From positions 1 through 34,722 of the forward strand of contig JAPPNJ010000038.1 of assembly GCA_028818705.1 (NCBI GenBank): a stretch of DNA of 34,722 bases, given 5' to 3'. The notes under the pieces were generated by a model. It made no database searches. It had not been told where the DNA came from and saw only the letters and a program-made list of their open reading frames with translations. This DNA comes from Candidatus Poribacteria bacterium. Its GTDB lineage: Bacteria > Poribacteria > WGA-4E > WGA-3G. The position numbers were made by a program, and so were the translations under genes. The first letter of the stretch is position 1, and every line of letters starts with the position of its first letter. Positions 33,182-34,722 of this stretch are shown piece by piece.

Positions 33182-33238
33182 AGATATTGAAGCGATGGCA
33201 CAACGGACCCGCGACGGGGGTGCTGAAATCGTCAATCT
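33180..33238 (+). pseudogene. Fragment of a second mdh gene
   Basis: Bases 33185-33238 match mdh 31948-32001 at 51 of 54 positions and encode the same IEAMAQRTRDGGAEIVNL. All three differences are silent third-codon changes. Five more bases (GAAGA) upstream also match if one codon is deleted. The rest of the gene is absent. Confidence 0.9.
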
Positions 33239-33277
33239 GCGGAGTTTCACAAATCGGAGCGATTTTAATTTTTTCAT

Positions 33278-33306
33278 TTGACAGGTAATCAGATCGGCAG
33301 TATAAT
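33278..33306 (+). promoter_or_regulatory. Perfect consensus sigma70 promoter
   Basis: TTGACA (33278-33283), 17-base spacer, TATAAT (33301-33306). It is followed by a strong ribosome-binding site and ATG at 33351. Confidence 0.88.
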
Positions 33307-33350
33307 ATTTACAAGCCAAATAGTGCCTAACACAACGAGGAGGGATTATC

Positions 33351-33446
33351 ATGTTAGATAAATTTGGCATTTCCGATGGCAGTACAATCGCTCGTAGGGG
33401 TGGAGTTTCCCTGCCCGATATATCAATAGACATTATATCGATTTAA
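33351..33446 (+). pseudogene. Start of a gene disrupted by a REP copy
   Basis: GAGGAGGG (33337-33344) precedes ATG 33351 at an ideal distance. The frame gives 31 residues, starting MLDKFGISDGSTIA, after which the sequence becomes a REP-type repeat (33394-33419) translated as RRGGVSLPD, and soon stops. A perfect promoter with a perfect ribosome-binding site and no gene suggests a broken gene; a real small peptide gene is the alternative. Confidence 0.45.
33394..33419 (+). repeat. REP-type palindrome copy A
   Basis: GTAGGGGTGGAGTTTCCC followed by TGCCCGAT; a variant of the palindrome at 33479-33504. Confidence 0.75.
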
Positions 33447-33478
33447 TTGTCAAATGTTTTTCGGTTTCATTAGGATCC

Positions 33479-33551
33479 GTAGGGGCGGGGTTTCCCCGCC
33501 CGATTGCCCGACACCAACGCTCTATGCGGGACGAGGGGACCTCGCCTCTAC
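33479..33551. repeat. REP doublet (inverted pair)
   Basis: The left unit (33479-33504) contains GGGCGGGG-TTT-CCCCGCCC, a perfect hairpin. The right unit (33528-33551) is its diverged reverse complement, GAGGGGACCTCGCCTCTAC at its end, with its own short hairpin. This two-unit layout resembles REPINs, which are moved by RAYT transposases; none is in this window. Confidence 0.8.
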
Positions 33552-33748
33552 GTGGTTTCCCGGATGCCCTGATTAAACCATTATAGTGTCTAATCAATTA
33601 TCACTTTACATAGCAGTAGGTTTTATTATAAATTTATCTTTTGATATTTGTAGATATAGCCGCTGCTTTTGGTAATGCTGATGCACACACGGCAGCAGAA
33701 CAAACACAGATGAAGTTCAAAACATTAAACACTGAAAGGGGATAGAAT

Positions 33749-34018
33749 ATGAGTTATCTTCCCAAGATTGAACGCCCGGCTTTGCCCGAGCGAATCCCAA
33801 TTGCAAAAAAATTAGAGGGAAAAACAATCGCAGAAGTTAAATATGGGCATAGGGAACATACCACAGATGTGCATGAAAGTGAAGTTCTGATTTTAGAATT
33901 CACAGATGGAACGAAACTAGGTTTAACAATAGGATCAAATGCTCGGGAATTGAAGGGCAGGCAAATAAAGCCAGAAGATTTTTTGGCTGATTTTATATTT
34001 GACTGGGATGACGAATAG
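33749..34018 (+). CDS. Hypothetical 89-residue protein
   Basis: Not recognised. It is soluble, with charged N-terminal SYLPKIERPALPERIPIAKKLEGKT broken here into SYLPKIERP and LPERIPIAKK, then a beta-rich part (IAEVKYGHRE, VLILEFTDGTKLGLTIGSN) and an acidic end (ADFIFDWDDE). AAAGGGGA precedes the ATG by seven bases. It has the size and acidity of small accessory proteins or antitoxins, but no partner gene is next to it. Confidence 0.6.
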   Translation: MSYLPKIERPALPERIPIAKKLEGKTIAEVKYGHREHTTDVHESEVLILEFTDGTKLGLTIGSNARELKGRQIKPEDFLADFIFDWDDE

Positions 34019-34069
34019 ACGTATTAATTATCAATTTTCGCAACACAAAAATGGAGACTTATGGGACTT

Positions 34070-34198
34070 CAGGACTTACGCAGCCTGCTCTTTTGTCGTT
34101 TATGAAACCGTTGGTCTCCGGTGCACTGAAAACGTCTCTGTTTTTTGAGAACATACACGCTAACGGGGTGTCATATTCTCAAAATTGCGTAAGTCCTG
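34070..34198. mobile_element. Small MITE (129 bp) with 13-bp terminal inverted repeats
   Basis: CAGGACTTACGCA (34070-34082) and TGCGTAAGTCCTG (34186-34198) are exact complements. An inner pair TTTTGAGAA (34143-34151) and TTCTCAAAA (34176-34184) also matches perfectly. No coding capacity and no clear target duplication. Confidence 0.8.
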
Positions 34199-34261
34199 TC
34201 TATTAGTGATTTTGTTACTATATACCCTTTTCATTGCCCCAACTGAGTGAGGATTGTATAA

Positions 34262-34690
34262 ATGATAAAAAACAGTCGCATACCCTCTAAAGATGGTTCT
34301 GGTATTAACGAATCAGAAAATCTTACAAGGCTTATATTGCCTATTCTTGTGCATCGAGTCTTAAATATGGATAACCCAACTATTACCTATGGATGCTTAG
34401 CTGAAAAACTCGGAATCCATCACAGATCTCTAAGGTGGCCCCTTGATTATATTGGTGAAACACTTTGTCAATTGGAAGGTGTGCCTCCGATACAAGGACT
34501 TGTAATAAACAAAGATACAGGCTTGCCAGGCAACGGGGTTATTTTTCTTCGTGATTCAGATCCGCAAGAAAATAAAGAAATTGTTAAACAAAAATGGAAA
34601 AAAATTCGTAAATATCCTAATTGGTTAGCTGTTCTTGAAAAATTTGGATTATCTCTTCCAGAAACGATTTATAGTAAAGCTTTTAATTAA
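34262..34690 (+). CDS. Hypothetical protein, possible winged-helix-like N-terminal part
   Basis: A 142-residue AT-rich gene. The segment TITYGCLAEKLGIHHRSLRWPLDYIGETL resembles small DNA-binding or restriction-associated proteins with a T/Y-G-x-L-A-x-x-L/I-G motif; quoted here in part as TYGCLAEKLGI and LRWPLDYI. It is followed by PPIQGLVINKDTGLPGNG, a block often seen with that motif. The last third is basic and helical. No catalytic residues were identified. It has its own stop inside the window and appears complete; base composition suggests it is a recent arrival. Confidence 0.6.
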   Translation: MIKNSRIPSKDGSGINESENLTRLILPILVHRVLNMDNPTITYGCLAEKLGIHHRSLRWPLDYIGETLCQLEGVPPIQGLVINKDTGLPGNGVIFLRDSDPQENKEIVKQKWKKIRKYPNWLAVLEKFGLSLPETIYSKAFN

Positions 34691-34722
34691 TTATACACTT
34701 TTATAATTTCATCAATAGATTT

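Larger units (their letters stand above)
33182..33748. other. Gene-poor stretch with fragments and repeats
   Basis: It contains the mdh fragment, a consensus promoter, a 31-codon frame broken into by a REP copy and a REP doublet, all listed separately. The end (33632-33745) keeps an open frame reading DIAAAFGNADAHTAAEQ without a start codon, which may be the 3' remains of a broken gene. Confidence 0.5.

Overview
The window looks like a bacterial genome fragment from Candidatus Poribacteria or a close relative. This is inferred from gene content: a PhyH-type dioxygenase, a DUF6785-like membrane protein, a SPASM radical SAM protein, a TIM-barrel epimerase, a Uma2 protein, GldF/GldG/DUF4340 genes and a WD40 protein. 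Intergenic DNA is rich in repeats. Many genes start without a clear Shine-Dalgarno site, while several promoters match the sigma70 consensus with 17-bp spacers. No rRNA, tRNA or CRISPR array was seen.

Left part (1-8200). A Uma2-type nuclease and a zinc alcohol dehydrogenase are followed by a BrnT/BrnA toxin-antitoxin pair and a 702-residue long prokaryotic Argonaute. The Argonaute keeps a complete DEDD catalytic tetrad and 5'-phosphate-binding residues in its MID domain. A large membrane protein follows. Next comes a two-gene unit with its own promoter and terminator, coding for a 112-residue unknown protein and a 207-residue caspase-like (clan CD) cysteine peptidase. The Argonaute is visibly richer in A+T than the genes around it. 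The block reads as a small defence or accessory island set into housekeeping DNA.

Centre (8300-25970). This is mostly metabolic and cell-envelope DNA on the plus strand: a LarA-like racemase, a MetE-type methyltransferase, a ClpX-like unfoldase without a zinc finger, a HemQ/chlorite-dismutase-like protein, a GldF-GldG-DUF4340 set without its ATPase, a GT21-like glycosyltransferase, MsrB, a radical SAM/SPASM protein, a sugar isomerase-like protein, a PhyH dioxygenase and a secreted protein. A 700-residue WD40 protein lies convergent on the minus strand.

Right part (25970-34722). This is a mobile, decaying region. It holds two copies of a 142-144 bp MITE in opposite orientations, each with 9-bp target duplications. 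It also has a truncated IS630-type transposase joined to a remnant of the secreted-protein gene, small membrane proteins, an ECF sigma factor and a His/Cys-bearing secreted protein. A TnpB element with intact RuvC residues sits directly in front of malate dehydrogenase. Downstream are a PIN-domain toxin-antitoxin pair followed by a stray piece of an mdh gene, REP-type palindromes, a second small MITE and two hypothetical genes.

The strongest leads are the catalytically complete Argonaute, the peptidase/partner unit, the TnpB insertion that appears to separate mdh from its promoter, the pseudoknot-like leader of tnpB, and the MITE family. All functional statements come from reading motifs by eye; no database search was run.
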